From Mucilaginibacter inviolabilis (GTDB lineage: Bacteria > Bacteroidota > Bacteroidia > Sphingobacteriales > Sphingobacteriaceae): 64,000 nucleotides of DNA. Below are positions 27,101 through 36,140 of this stretch, piece after piece (positions within the stretch are counted from its first letter, which is position 1; each line of letters begins with the position of its first letter). Location: the NCBI RefSeq assembly GCF_011089895.1, contig NZ_JAANAT010000001.1:2046001-2110000 (forward strand), in the 5' to 3' direction. The notes beneath the pieces are model-generated. The model was not told the DNA's origin. It did no database searches and saw only the letters and a program-made list of their open reading frames with translations. A program made the translations under genes and the position numbers.

Positions 27101-28003
27101 ATGAATAGCACCTTAAAAAGACGGGATGGCTTTATAGGAGAAAAGATGTTGGCCATCCCCCCAAAAATACTGCGGGAAGCGAAAGACAAAAACCCTGAGC
27201 TTTTCCGCATCTATATTACTTATATAGGTTATTTCCCCAAAGCCGCCGCCCATTACCGCGAGCGCAGGAAGGGATGTGAGGACAATATCCTGATCTATTG
27301 CCTGCAAGGGAAAGGACATTATATATTGGATAATAAACGCTATGAGGTAACATCCAATCAATTTATCATTATACCGGCTACGGATAAATACATCCGTTAC
27401 TGGGCCGACAAGGACGATCCCTGGACAATTTATTGGGTACATTATACCGGTGAAAATATCCGGGCCCTTAACCAGTCGCTCAACCTATATATCAACAAAG
27501 GCCCTATCCCAATACCTTTTAATGAAAAAGCCATAGAGATATGGCAAAATATTTATCAAACCCTGGAAATGGGTTACAGCATCGAGAACCTGTGTAACGC
27601 CGCCTTTTGTCTGCATCATTTGGTAGCCACGTTTCTGTTTCCGCAGCGACATGTGCAACATGATAAAGAGAATAATGGCGATATGATCACCAAAACCATC
27701 AATCATATGCGGCTTCATATCAGTCAAAAGCTTACTGTGGAAGATATGGCTATCAGGCATAGCTTATCAGTATCGCATTTTTCCAACATTTTCCGGAAGG
27801 CCACAGGTATGCCGCCTATTGATTATTTTATCCAGCTCAAAATGCAAAAGGCTTGCCAGTTGCTTTATGCTCATGATGATAAAATAAAGGCGGTAGCTGC
27901 CGATCTTGGCTATGATGATCCATACTACTTTTCGCGGATATTTAAGAAGTATGTGGGCTCCTCGCCGGAAGCTTATCGGGTTACGGCGAAGAATACGGGG
28001 TAA
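27101..28003 (+). CDS. AraC-family regulator of the fucoside locus
   Basis: 300 residues from the ATG at 27101 (MNSTLKRRDGF); the frame extends 32 codons upstream but that part looks non-coding. The N-terminal cupin-type AraC ligand-binding domain is visible as DNILIYCLQGKGHYILDNKR, IIPATDKYIRYWADKDDPWT then IYWVHYTG. The C-terminal double HTH includes MAIRHSLSVSHFSNIFRKAT and AADLGYDDPYYFSRIFKKY. It is divergent from the SDR-fucD-symporter-mutarotase operon, so it probably senses L-fucose or an early intermediate and activates that operon. The effector is inference. Confidence 0.88.
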   Translation: MNSTLKRRDGFIGEKMLAIPPKILREAKDKNPELFRIYITYIGYFPKAAAHYRERRKGCEDNILIYCLQGKGHYILDNKRYEVTSNQFIIIPATDKYIRYWADKDDPWTIYWVHYTGENIRALNQSLNLYINKGPIPIPFNEKAIEIWQNIYQTLEMGYSIENLCNAAFCLHHLVATFLFPQRHVQHDKENNGDMITKTINHMRLHISQKLTVEDMAIRHSLSVSHFSNIFRKATGMPPIDYFIQLKMQKACQLLYAHDDKIKAVAADLGYDDPYYFSRIFKKYVGSSPEAYRVTAKNTG

Positions 28004-28018
28004 CCAATCAATTCCGGG

Positions 28019-28090
28019 TGTCATGTTGAGCCTGTCGAAGCATGGTGGGCGGGCCTTTACGCGCGAGTCTTCGACAGGCTCAGACTGACA
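28019..28090. repeat. Dispersed palindromic element type B, copy with GACAGGCTC arms
   Basis: TGTCATGTTGAGCCTGTCGAAG and CTTCGACAGGCTCAGACTGACA (first and last 22 bases, described here by ends) pair imperfectly around a 28-base loop. It lies between the convergent AraC and GH92 genes and can serve as a terminator for both. Confidence 0.75.
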
Positions 28091-28110
28091 GACCTGCTTG
28101 TTTCCTCCCC

Positions 28111-30432
28111 CTACCTTCCCCAGGCTTTATTAGGCTTAGGCCCCATCACCAGTTCTAATGTGGCACCGGATGCGATAGCGGCATAATCCAGATAACAATG
28201 ACGATATGGCCTGCCGTTGAGCGTAGCGCTTTGGATATATACATTGGCAGCCGAATTATTTTTGGCTATGACGGTAAACGCTTTGCCTTTGGCATATTTT
28301 GGATCAAGGTTAATCTTTACCTTGCTGAATACCGGGCTGGTGATCTCATAACGCGTATCGCCAGGACAAACCTGGGCTATCCCGCTTGCTGCCAGCACAT
28401 ACCAGGCCGACATCTGCCCCACATCTTCGTTACCTACCAAACCTTCCACTTTGTTATGATAAGCACGCTGGCAAATGATTCTTGTCCACTTTTGAGTTAA
28501 CCATGGCGCACCTAAACGATTAAATAAAAACGGCACATGGTGCACTGGCTCGTTGGCGTGGTTGTAATAATCGTTCCAAAGCAAATTGGCGGGGGCTTTT
28601 TCAAAAAAGTTGGTCAGGTCGGCTATGGCTTTTTCATTGCCGCCCAGCAGTTTGGCCAGGCCTTCAACATCCTGCGGAACAAACCAGCCCTGCTGATAGG
28701 GGTTGCTTTCTACCGTACCATAACCCTGCTGCAACCTGCCGGTAGCGGGCCACTCCTGCCAGTCGCCGTTATCTTTTTTCGGGCGGAACCAGTTTTTATC
28801 TTTATCCCATACATTTTTATAGGCCAGGGCCTTTTCGGCATATTTAGCGGCATCCTCTTTTTTACCGAGTGATTTAGCCAACTGCGCTATACACCAATCA
28901 AAATAGGCATACTCCAACGTTCCGGATATGCTGTTACCGCCAGTGGTAAAACCACGCTGCCCATTGCCGTCCTTAGTATTGGTATTCACGCTGTATTCAT
29001 ACGCTTTATTTACATCATAACCACGGATACCTTTGGCATAAGCATCAGCAATAACAGATATAGAAGGACTACCGATCATACAACCACTGTACGCGTTCAG
29101 CAACTCCCAGCGATCAAAAAAATGTGAGCCATTTTCAGTCGCCAGTGTAACCTGCGAATTGATGAGATCATTCACCAAACCCGGATTGATCAAAGTTTGC
29201 AAAGGCATCTGACTGCGGAACACATCCCAGCCGCTAAAGATAGTACGCTTGGTAAAATGATCGGCCACATGTGGTTTCAGATCGCCGCCGGGATATTTCC
29301 CGTCAACATCCTGAAACGTGCGCGGGTCTATCATGGTGTGGTACATGGCGGTATAAAAATTATATTTTTCTTCGGTTGTACCGCCGGTTACCTGTATTTT
29401 TGATAAGGCTTTATTCCACAAGGCACGGGCCTGTTGATGAACCTTGTCAAAGTCATAGTCCTTAATTTCGGTCTCCAGGTTGTTTTTTGCACCTTCGATA
29501 CTATTGTAAGAGATACCTGTCTTTAATATTACCTGTTCATTAGCTTTGGTGTCAAAATCGGTATAAAAACCCAGGTGTTTGCCCAGTTTTTCTTTGGTAC
29601 CAGGCAATATAGTTGCATGGGCGATGATGTCCTGGTATTTGGCACTTTCAATATCTTCCAGTTTACGGGTTTGGCCCTGTGGGATATTGGCGCTCCATAC
29701 TCCATATTCTTTTAAGGGTTTATTGAATTGGGCATAAAAGTAAACGGTGTAAAAAGCATGTCCTGCACCATTGCCCCAGCCACCGCCTTCAGGCGTACAT
29801 TTTATCCAGCCTTGTATGGTATGGTCGTCGACCACTTTTACATATTGATTAACCGAAGTACCGCCAACACGGCGGGCCAGATCTATCTGAATCCTCGAAC
29901 CACTATTTTGGGGAAACGTAAACCGCATGATACCGCAATGTGGTGTAGCTGTAAGTTCTGATTTGATCTGATGATCTGTCAGCAGTACCGAATAATAACC
30001 GGCCGATGCTTTCTCGCTGGCTTTATCATAGTAGGAACGGTAACCATCGTGATGCCCTTCCTTACCAGCACTCGTTTTTAATGTTCCCGCGGTAGGCATC
30101 ACCAAAAAATTACCCAGATCGCCATACCAGCCAATGCCGCTCATTTGGGTGAGGGCAAAACCCTCTATAGTTTTATGCTCATAGCTATAACCCGGCCCGT
30201 TATCTCCGCCCGTTATGGTATTCGGACTTACCTGCACCATCCCAAACGGTACGGCAGCACCCGGAAAAGTTTTACCTAGCCCCGCAGGATTACCCGCCGA
30301 CTGCATATTGGTACTGGCACCTATAAAAGGGTTCACATAGTCGGCCAGTTGTTTTTGCTGAGCAAATAGCGTGGTACTGAAAGATATAGACAGGCTGATA
30401 CCTGCAATTTTTAGTATATTATTTTTGAGCAT
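28111..30432 (-). CDS. Alpha-mannosidase, GH92
   Basis: 773 residues, secreted (signal peptide 1-24, ends TLFAQ). The GH92 hallmarks are all present: DYVNPFIGAS near the mature N-terminus, FPGAAVPFGMVQVSPNT, GFALTQMSG, FSGWDVFRSQMPLQTL, NEPVHHVPFLFNRLGAPW and GNEDVGQMSAWYVLAASG, which hold the acid and base of this calcium-dependent inverting family. It probably trims alpha-mannosides of N-glycan or fungal mannan type. It is separate from the fucoside unit, but its neighbour upstream on the same strand is an exported NHL propeller protein. The palindrome at 30663 lies between them. Confidence 0.93.
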   Translation of the reverse strand: MLKNNILKIAGISLSISFSTTLFAQQKQLADYVNPFIGASTNMQSAGNPAGLGKTFPGAAVPFGMVQVSPNTITGGDNGPGYSYEHKTIEGFALTQMSGIGWYGDLGNFLVMPTAGTLKTSAGKEGHHDGYRSYYDKASEKASAGYYSVLLTDHQIKSELTATPHCGIMRFTFPQNSGSRIQIDLARRVGGTSVNQYVKVVDDHTIQGWIKCTPEGGGWGNGAGHAFYTVYFYAQFNKPLKEYGVWSANIPQGQTRKLEDIESAKYQDIIAHATILPGTKEKLGKHLGFYTDFDTKANEQVILKTGISYNSIEGAKNNLETEIKDYDFDKVHQQARALWNKALSKIQVTGGTTEEKYNFYTAMYHTMIDPRTFQDVDGKYPGGDLKPHVADHFTKRTIFSGWDVFRSQMPLQTLINPGLVNDLINSQVTLATENGSHFFDRWELLNAYSGCMIGSPSISVIADAYAKGIRGYDVNKAYEYSVNTNTKDGNGQRGFTTGGNSISGTLEYAYFDWCIAQLAKSLGKKEDAAKYAEKALAYKNVWDKDKNWFRPKKDNGDWQEWPATGRLQQGYGTVESNPYQQGWFVPQDVEGLAKLLGGNEKAIADLTNFFEKAPANLLWNDYYNHANEPVHHVPFLFNRLGAPWLTQKWTRIICQRAYHNKVEGLVGNEDVGQMSAWYVLAASGIAQVCPGDTRYEITSPVFSKVKINLDPKYAKGKAFTVIAKNNSAANVYIQSATLNGRPYRHCYLDYAAIASGATLELVMGPKPNKAWGR

Positions 30433-30662
30433 GTTTTATTACTAAGGTCTATTGATAGCCGATCAACAACATATTACTGGTTTAACAACTAACAGGATGG
30501 TAAAAATATACCCGAACCCTATTACCTAACATAGATTAAAACACGATGTTGATGGATTATATATGGAAACAATAGCAAATTTATGATTTAGCCCGGTTTT
30601 ATGGTATACCAGGCTGTTATTAACGTCTTTTTTACAATGAATGTGGGGTGATTACAAAAAGT

Positions 30663-30741
30663 TTGTCATGCTGAGGAACGAAGCATCTATTCATGAACCA
30701 TGCTTCACGGAGAATAGATTCTTCGTTCCTCAGAATGACAA
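30663..30741. repeat. Dispersed palindromic element type B, GGAACGAAG arms
   Basis: The element opens TTGTCATGCTGAGGAACGAAG and closes with the near-exact inverse ending CTCAGAATGACAA, enclosing CATCTATTC/GAATAGAT. It is related to the core of the composite at 19905-19988. It falls in the 336-base gap between GH92 and the NHL gene, which otherwise shows only one TAAATTTG (30583-30576, minus strand) as a possible -7 element for GH92. Confidence 0.8.
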
Positions 30742-30768
30742 GGGGTGGTATAAATCCAAGGAGCTCTT

Positions 30769-31878
30769 TTACACCCGTGTCAACTTCACCGGAGCTGTGT
30801 GGTAAGCGTTCCACTGGCATACGTAAACATTTTTATCCTCATCAACACAAACGTCATGACCATGCTGAAAAATTGGATTAACCGCCTGTAAGGTTGGTTG
30901 TAATACCCCATTTTTATAAACCGGTGCGGCACCACCAGGGTTTGACACCACTTTATCCTTCGCATCCAATACGGTTACAAAACCCGAGTAATCAAAGCGT
31001 TTGCCAGCTGCGTCTTTCGACCAGCATACACCGGCATAAATATTTTGCTCATTGATCACCGCCCGGCAAACGTACATGCCCGGCATATCAATGCGCTTGA
31101 TGAATTTACCATCGAGCGTAAATACTTTAAAACAGTTTTCTTCGCGTGAGGTACATATCAACGTTGGGTTATTTTTATCGCGGGTATCAACCGTAACGCC
31201 ATGCGCGTTAATCAGGTTATGATCCTTATTGGTATTGTGATGACCACCAAAGTGATTGATGTATTGCCCTTTGCTGTTGTAATGGATAATATAATCGGAG
31301 CCATAACCATCGGCCACATAAATATCGCCGTTGGGTGCTACAGCGGTTTCGGTGGGTTTAAAGGGCTCGTCGTCTTTATAAATACCAATGGTTCGGGGGT
31401 GACCTATCGCAAATATCAGTTTACCATCGAGCGTGGTTTTCAATACCTGGCCCGATTGGCCATAGTTATTACCCGTTCTGTCCAGGGCCCATCCACAATC
31501 GGTCAATAATAAAAAATCTTCGCCGCCTTCTTTGCTGATACTTAACCCATGACCACCAGGCAATGAGGTTCCCCAGTAATCAAGCAGTTTGCCCGATTTA
31601 TCAAATATCAGGATGTTGTTGTGGGTATGGTCGCCCAGCATAATGAGGCGGCCTTTGCTGTCCTGTACCATTTCATGGCAATTGGCCAGCGGATTACTGT
31701 TTACGCTGATCTTAGCCCAGTTTTTATCGGCTTTATAGGTAAATTCTCCCTGTCCGATGGTTTGGTCGTTTGGTTTCATATCCTGATGTAATATAGCAAA
31801 ACTTTTAGCTGGCGCGGCGGCAACCAGGGCGGATGCAATAGCCGAATTCTTTATAAAATTTCTTCTCGATTTCTCCAT
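30769..31878 (-). CDS. Tat-exported NHL-type six-bladed beta-propeller protein
   Basis: 369 residues. The N-terminus MEKSRRNFIKNSAIASALVA is a twin-arginine signal (SRRNFIK), with cleavage expected near 27-30. The body has repeated NHL-like blades: CHEMVQDSKGRLIMLGDHTH, ETAVAPNGDIYVADGYGSD, AHGVTVDTRDKNNPTLICTS and HDVCVDEDKNVYVCQW. No catalytic motif is seen. Relatives are annotated as 6-bladed propeller or peptidylglycine-lyase-like proteins, but lyase activity cannot be claimed. Tat export implies folding or cofactor loading before secretion. Divergent from the histidine kinase gene. Confidence 0.8.
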   Translation of the reverse strand: MEKSRRNFIKNSAIASALVAAAPAKSFAILHQDMKPNDQTIGQGEFTYKADKNWAKISVNSNPLANCHEMVQDSKGRLIMLGDHTHNNILIFDKSGKLLDYWGTSLPGGHGLSISKEGGEDFLLLTDCGWALDRTGNNYGQSGQVLKTTLDGKLIFAIGHPRTIGIYKDDEPFKPTETAVAPNGDIYVADGYGSDYIIHYNSKGQYINHFGGHHNTNKDHNLINAHGVTVDTRDKNNPTLICTSREENCFKVFTLDGKFIKRIDMPGMYVCRAVINEQNIYAGVCWSKDAAGKRFDYSGFVTVLDAKDKVVSNPGGAAPVYKNGVLQPTLQAVNPIFQHGHDVCVDEDKNVYVCQWNAYHTAPVKLTRV

Positions 31879-32191
31879 GGTTTTATAATTGTTCTATTGT
31901 ATGAACATAATGCTAAGGTAGTATATTTTCTGTCAAATTATCAGCCTCAAAAAAGAGAAATTATTTATCGTTACGATTTTAAAAATGAATAACAAAATAC
32001 GTTTTGAAAACTTGTATTTTTCGCAGATAATTAAAAACATAAACCGGACAAACATCCAGTACGTATAAGAGCAGGACGACTGCTTAATAAAATGTAACAT
32101 CAAGGGACTATACATTTAATATATTGAAATTAAATATTTAGTTTTAAAAATTGATCACTATTAACCATACCAGCACTAACTGAATTGATAT
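31879..32191. other. AT-rich divergent gap, NHL gene/histidine kinase
   Basis: 313 bases with no gene. It is strongly AT-rich, with A and T runs around 31940-32010 and 32110-32160. No full TTTG/TAnnTTTG pair was found on either strand. It must hold both promoters. Confidence 0.5.
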
Positions 32192-33571
32192 ATGGCGGGA
32201 TTTGCGGCGCTTATTACCTTTTTCTTATGTACACAACTGCGTAAAAATCTAAAACGGGATGGTGTCAATTCGCCATGGTCACAATATCTGCTGTATGCCA
32301 TGTGTACGGCGATTGCACTTATGGCCATGAGTTTTAATTATGAGAGCAGGCCTATTTTTCAGCTGCTTATTTATGTATTAGCTACCGGGGTGGTTACGCT
32401 GCCCTACACCGTAGAGGAGTTTAGGTCGAGCCGCTCTCTCGTTAATGCGGTAATCCCTATCGTAGCGGTTGGCCTTCTTACTTTTGCCTGCGAGCATTTA
32501 TTCCCCAAGCTTTACGAAAGCATTGACACTTTTATGGAGAGTGCCATATGGTTTGCTGTAATCTGGTTCTGCGCCATGTGGTTTATCAATCGCCGGCAAA
32601 ACAAAGCGTTGGAGATTGAGCGTGTTAAACGCCGCAACGAGGAAGAGCAGAATCGCATGATGGCTGCCCGAAAAATCACCCTGGAAAGCGAAGTTAAACA
32701 ACGTACCGCCGAGCTAACCCAGCAAAAAGAAGAGCTGCAACAAACCCTGGCCGAACTCAAAAGCACTCAGGCTCAATTAGTACAGCAGGAAAAAATGGCA
32801 TCATTAGGTGAGCTTACTGCCGGCATTGCTCATGAGATACAAAACCCGCTAAACTTCGTCAATAACTTTAGCGAGGTAAGTATCGAGCTATTGGATGAGC
32901 TGAAGGAAGATATTTTAAGTAAACTGCCCGAGGAGACTAAAGAAGAAGCAGACGATATCATCAATGACCTTACCCAAAATCTCGCTAAAATAAACCAGCA
33001 TGGTAAGCGTGCTGATGCCATTGTAAAGGGCATGCTGCAGCATTCGCGCGCGTCAACCAGTAAAAAGGAGCCTACCGATATCAATGCGCTTGCCGATGAA
33101 TATTTACGCCTCAGCTACCATGGCCTGCGCGCCAAGGACAAATCATTTAATGCAGGTATGAAAACCAGCTTTGATGAAAGTATTGGCAATGTTGATACGA
33201 TGGCGCAGGACCTGGGGCGGGTATTGCTTAACCTCTATAACAACTCGTTCTACTCTGTAGCCGAAAAGAAAAAATTGAAAGGCGAAGGTTATGAGCCCAT
33301 GGTTAATGTAAGCACCAAACATATAACGCTTGCCAATGGCCATAATGCTGTTGAAATTGTTGTAAGCGACAATGGTATGGGTATCCCTCAAAAGGTACTG
33401 GATAAAATATATCAGCCATTTTTCACCACTAAACCTACCGGTCAAGGAACCGGCCTGGGTTTATCTATGAGCTATGATATCGTTACCAAAGCCCATAACG
33501 GCGAGTTGAAAGTAGACACCCAGGAAGGCGAATACGCCAAATTTACCATCATTATACCTACAAATGGGTAG
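32192..33571 (+). CDS. Membrane sensor histidine kinase
   Basis: 459 residues. About four hydrophobic segments lie in the first 132 residues, then a coiled coil (about 135-200, rich in E, Q and K). The dimerisation box has the phospho-accepting H214 in GIAHEIQNPLNFVNNFSE. The ATPase domain shows NLYNNSFYSV (N box), VSDNGMGIP (G1), FFTTKPTGQGTGLGLSMSYD (F/G2). There is no periplasmic sensor domain, so it senses the membrane or a small ligand. The next two genes, same strand, are response-regulator genes, 141 bases downstream. Confidence 0.9.
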   Translation: MAGFAALITFFLCTQLRKNLKRDGVNSPWSQYLLYAMCTAIALMAMSFNYESRPIFQLLIYVLATGVVTLPYTVEEFRSSRSLVNAVIPIVAVGLLTFACEHLFPKLYESIDTFMESAIWFAVIWFCAMWFINRRQNKALEIERVKRRNEEEQNRMMAARKITLESEVKQRTAELTQQKEELQQTLAELKSTQAQLVQQEKMASLGELTAGIAHEIQNPLNFVNNFSEVSIELLDELKEDILSKLPEETKEEADDIINDLTQNLAKINQHGKRADAIVKGMLQHSRASTSKKEPTDINALADEYLRLSYHGLRAKDKSFNAGMKTSFDESIGNVDTMAQDLGRVLLNLYNNSFYSVAEKKKLKGEGYEPMVNVSTKHITLANGHNAVEIVVSDNGMGIPQKVLDKIYQPFFTTKPTGQGTGLGLSMSYDIVTKAHNGELKVDTQEGEYAKFTIIIPTNG

Positions 33572-33651
33572 GGTTTGGGAGTAAAGATTTTGGGAACAAG
33601 GAGTAAGGACTTGAAGAATAAGGAATATAGCATGATGATTTTTTAAAAAAG

Positions 33652-33712
33652 ACACTAAATCACTAATTCGATAAATCACTAATTCACTAACTAAATTAAT
33701 TCACTAATTAAA
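33652..33712. repeat. CACTAATT/CACTAAAT low-complexity leader
   Basis: Short words CACTAAAT, CACTAATT and related forms recur five times, ending at the start codon of the response regulator. The same words in another order fill 61287-61379, again ending at a start codon. Confidence 0.55.
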
Positions 33713-34090
33713 TTGAAGATACTTGTTGTTGATGATGAGGCCGATGTACAGCCATTATTTACCCAACGCTTTAGGAAAGAGATCAAAAGCGGTGAAATGG
33801 TATTTACATTCGCGTTATCGGGTGAAGAGGCCATGGGATATCTGGAGCAAAACCACTCCGAAGTGATCCTTATTTTATCAGATATTAATATGCCGGGGAT
33901 GAGCGGACTGGAGTTGCTTAAAAATATCAGGAGTACCTATGAAAAACCACCACCGGTAGTCATGATGATAACCGCTTATGGCGATGATGAGAATTACAGG
34001 CAATCCATGGATCTGGGCGCCAATGATTTTTTAACCAAGCCCCTTGATTTTAATAATTTGAAAGATAAACTAAAACATATAGAACAATAA
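33713..34090 (+). CDS. Single-domain response regulator
   Basis: 125 residues, receiver domain only. It has the acidic pair DDE at 7-9, phosphoacceptor D57 in ILSDINMPGMSG, the threonine in MITAYGD and lysine in FLTKPLDF. The start codon is TTG at 33713; no ATG in frame would retain the first beta strand (KILVVDDEA), so TTG is well supported. It overlaps the next gene by one base (TAATG) and is probably a shuttle or phosphate sink between the kinase and the cyclase fusion protein. Confidence 0.88.
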   Translation: MKILVVDDEADVQPLFTQRFRKEIKSGEMVFTFALSGEEAMGYLEQNHSEVILILSDINMPGMSGLELLKNIRSTYEKPPPVVMMITAYGDDENYRQSMDLGANDFLTKPLDFNNLKDKLKHIEQ

Positions 34091-35133
34091 TGGCCAAGAT
34101 ACTGGTGGTTGATGACGAGTCGGATCTGGAATTGCTCATCAAGCAGAAATTCAGGAAAAAGATCAGGGAAAAGGTATTTGATTTTGTATTTGCCCAGAAT
34201 GGTTATGATGCGCTAAAAAAACTGGCCGAAGAGCCTGATATTGATGTAGTTTTAAGCGACATCAATATGCCCGAAATGGATGGCCTTACCCTGCTTACCA
34301 AACTGCCCGAAGCCAACCCTATTTTAAAGGCAGTTATGGTATCGGCTTACAGTGATATGGATAACATCCGCACGGCCATGAACCGGGGGGCTTTTGACTT
34401 TGTGGTGAAACCTGTTAATTTCGAGGATCTGGATATTACTATCGAAAAAACGCTGCTACATGTTATCGAACTCAAAAAAACAATGCAGGCCATTAAGGAG
34501 AATAACATCTTGCGCATGTATGTGGACGAGAATGTGTTGAACTTTATGACTCACAAAGAGTTTGAAACCAGTCTGCTCTCCAACGAGACCATCGATGCAA
34601 CCGTTATATTTATTGATATATGCGGTTTTACAGCCATCTCAGAGCATGTACCCGCCAACACCGTGGTAAGTTTGGTTAACAAACTGTTTGATGCCATGGT
34701 GAAAGAGATCATCGCTCAAAACGGCCATATTGATAAATTTATGGGCGATGCGGTGATGGCTGTTTTCAGGGGTGAATATCACCTCGACCGCGCTATTGAC
34801 GCTGCCCTTGCTGTACGTGAAAAAATGCATGCCGCCGAACCCATAGTGTATGGCGACAGAACTTTTAAACCCGAGGTATCTATCGGTATCAACTCCGGCG
34901 AAATGATCTCGGGTAATATTGGCTCTGCTTCTTTAAAACGATTAGACTATACCGTAATTGGCGATGCCGTTAACCTGGCCCAGCGCTTACAATCGGTAGC
35001 CCAGGCCAACCAGATCATTGTAACCGAAGAGGTTTACGAAAAAGCCAAAGAATCATTCGAACTCAACAAAATTGGTGAAGTAAGCCTGAAAAACAAAGCC
35101 AAACCGGTGGAGATATACGAGGTGGTTTCTTAG
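34090..35133 (+). CDS. Response regulator-class III adenylate cyclase fusion
   Basis: 347 residues. Receiver domain 1-120 with D57 in VLSDINMPEMDG and K107 in VVKPVNF; a helical linker to 160; class III cyclase domain 168-347. The cyclase has both metal aspartates (D176 in FIDICGFT, D220 in FMGDAVMA), adenine-selecting K216 and D286 (RLDYTVIGD), and transition-state N295 and R299 (AVNLAQRL). It is therefore predicted to be an active adenylate cyclase switched by phosphorylation. Its ATG overlaps the stop of the preceding receiver gene by one base. Confidence 0.93.
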   Translation: MAKILVVDDESDLELLIKQKFRKKIREKVFDFVFAQNGYDALKKLAEEPDIDVVLSDINMPEMDGLTLLTKLPEANPILKAVMVSAYSDMDNIRTAMNRGAFDFVVKPVNFEDLDITIEKTLLHVIELKKTMQAIKENNILRMYVDENVLNFMTHKEFETSLLSNETIDATVIFIDICGFTAISEHVPANTVVSLVNKLFDAMVKEIIAQNGHIDKFMGDAVMAVFRGEYHLDRAIDAALAVREKMHAAEPIVYGDRTFKPEVSIGINSGEMISGNIGSASLKRLDYTVIGDAVNLAQRLQSVAQANQIIVTEEVYEKAKESFELNKIGEVSLKNKAKPVEIYEVVS

Positions 35134-35148
35134 TGATAATATCTATAT

Positions 35149-35242
35149 AGTATCAAGTAGCTAGTATCAAGTATCAAGACAGAATTTTCAGATATCAAAA
35201 AACTTCAAGAATCTTGATACTTGATACTAGCTACTTGATACT
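35149..35242. repeat. 31-bp perfect inverted repeat between convergent genes
   Basis: Arms 35149-35179 and 35212-35242 are exact inverted copies, built from repeated AGTATCAAG and GTATCAAG words, around a 32-base loop. The repeat fills most of the gap between the cyclase (+) and YitT (-) genes. It is a likely bidirectional terminator and possibly a mobile palindrome. Confidence 0.85.
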
Positions 35243-35251
35243 AAATAAAAA

Positions 35252-36130
35252 TCAATGTTCCCTTACTCTTTTCTTCAATACGCCACCGGCGGCTTCTTTG
35301 ATGCTGTTGGTAAATACAAAAGCTTTAGGATCGATGCTGTGAACCAGGTTTTTTAAGCGGCGCACTTCAAAACGGGTTATTACGGTGAAGATGATATCCA
35401 CAGGCTGATGTACATCAAAGCTTTCTTTTAAAAAGCCACGCTCGCCTTTGTAAATGGTAATACCCCTACCCAGTTCCATCACCAGCTTTTCTTTGATAAT
35501 TTCACTTTGGCCGGATATAATATTCACAGCCGTATACTCTTCCAGGCCATCAATCACAAAGCTGATGGTTCGCGAAGCAGTATAATAAGTTAAGATGGAA
35601 TACAGTGCAGTTGGCAAGCCAAGCTTAAAGGCCGCGATTAAGAAGATGATAATATTGATCCCCAGGATGATCTCGCTGATGGTAAAACCGCTTCGTTTTA
35701 AGGTGTATAATGCTAGTATTTCGATGCCATCCAGCGCGCAGCCGCCACGGATGGACAAGCCCACACCCAAACCCATAAACACTCCGCCAAATATAGATAC
35801 CAGCAGCTTATCAGATGTAATAACCGGGTATGGCACATAATGCAAACAAATACCCAATGCCACTACACAGGCAAAGGTTTTAAGCGCGAACGACTTGTTT
35901 ACCTGGAACATCCCCATAATAATAAACGGGATATTGGCCACCACAATAACGAATGCGATATTAAAATGATACAATTCATGTATTAACAGCGATATACCGG
36001 TAACACCACCGTCAAAAAAGCTATTGGGTACCAGAAAACCTTTCAGGGCAAAACCGCAAAATAATATCCCGATGATAACCGTTACTACATCCTTAATTAT
36101 TTCGGGTAAACTGTGTTCCGCTTTGGTCAT
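35252..36130 (-). CDS. YitT family membrane protein (DUF161/DUF2179)
   Basis: 292 residues. About five transmembrane segments occupy 15-190, with the repeated family patterns FFDGGVTGISLLIHEL and IRGGCALDGIEILALY. A soluble DUF2179-like domain follows (about 205-290; RGITIYKGERGF, ITRFEVRRLKNLVHSIDPKA). Function of the family is unknown; anion or small-molecule transport has been proposed for relatives. The HD-domain gene starts ten bases upstream of it in the same direction, so they form an operon. Confidence 0.87.
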   Translation of the reverse strand: MTKAEHSLPEIIKDVVTVIIGILFCGFALKGFLVPNSFFDGGVTGISLLIHELYHFNIAFVIVVANIPFIIMGMFQVNKSFALKTFACVVALGICLHYVPYPVITSDKLLVSIFGGVFMGLGVGLSIRGGCALDGIEILALYTLKRSGFTISEIILGINIIIFLIAAFKLGLPTALYSILTYYTASRTISFVIDGLEEYTAVNIISGQSEIIKEKLVMELGRGITIYKGERGFLKESFDVHQPVDIIFTVITRFEVRRLKNLVHSIDPKAFVFTNSIKEAAGGVLKKRVREH

Positions 36131-36140
36131 GAATTATATT

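Noticed and set aside
30632..30881. Two short overlapping open frames on opposite strands
   Set aside because: Both are made by the palindrome at 30663-30741 and run into the end of the NHL gene in a different frame.
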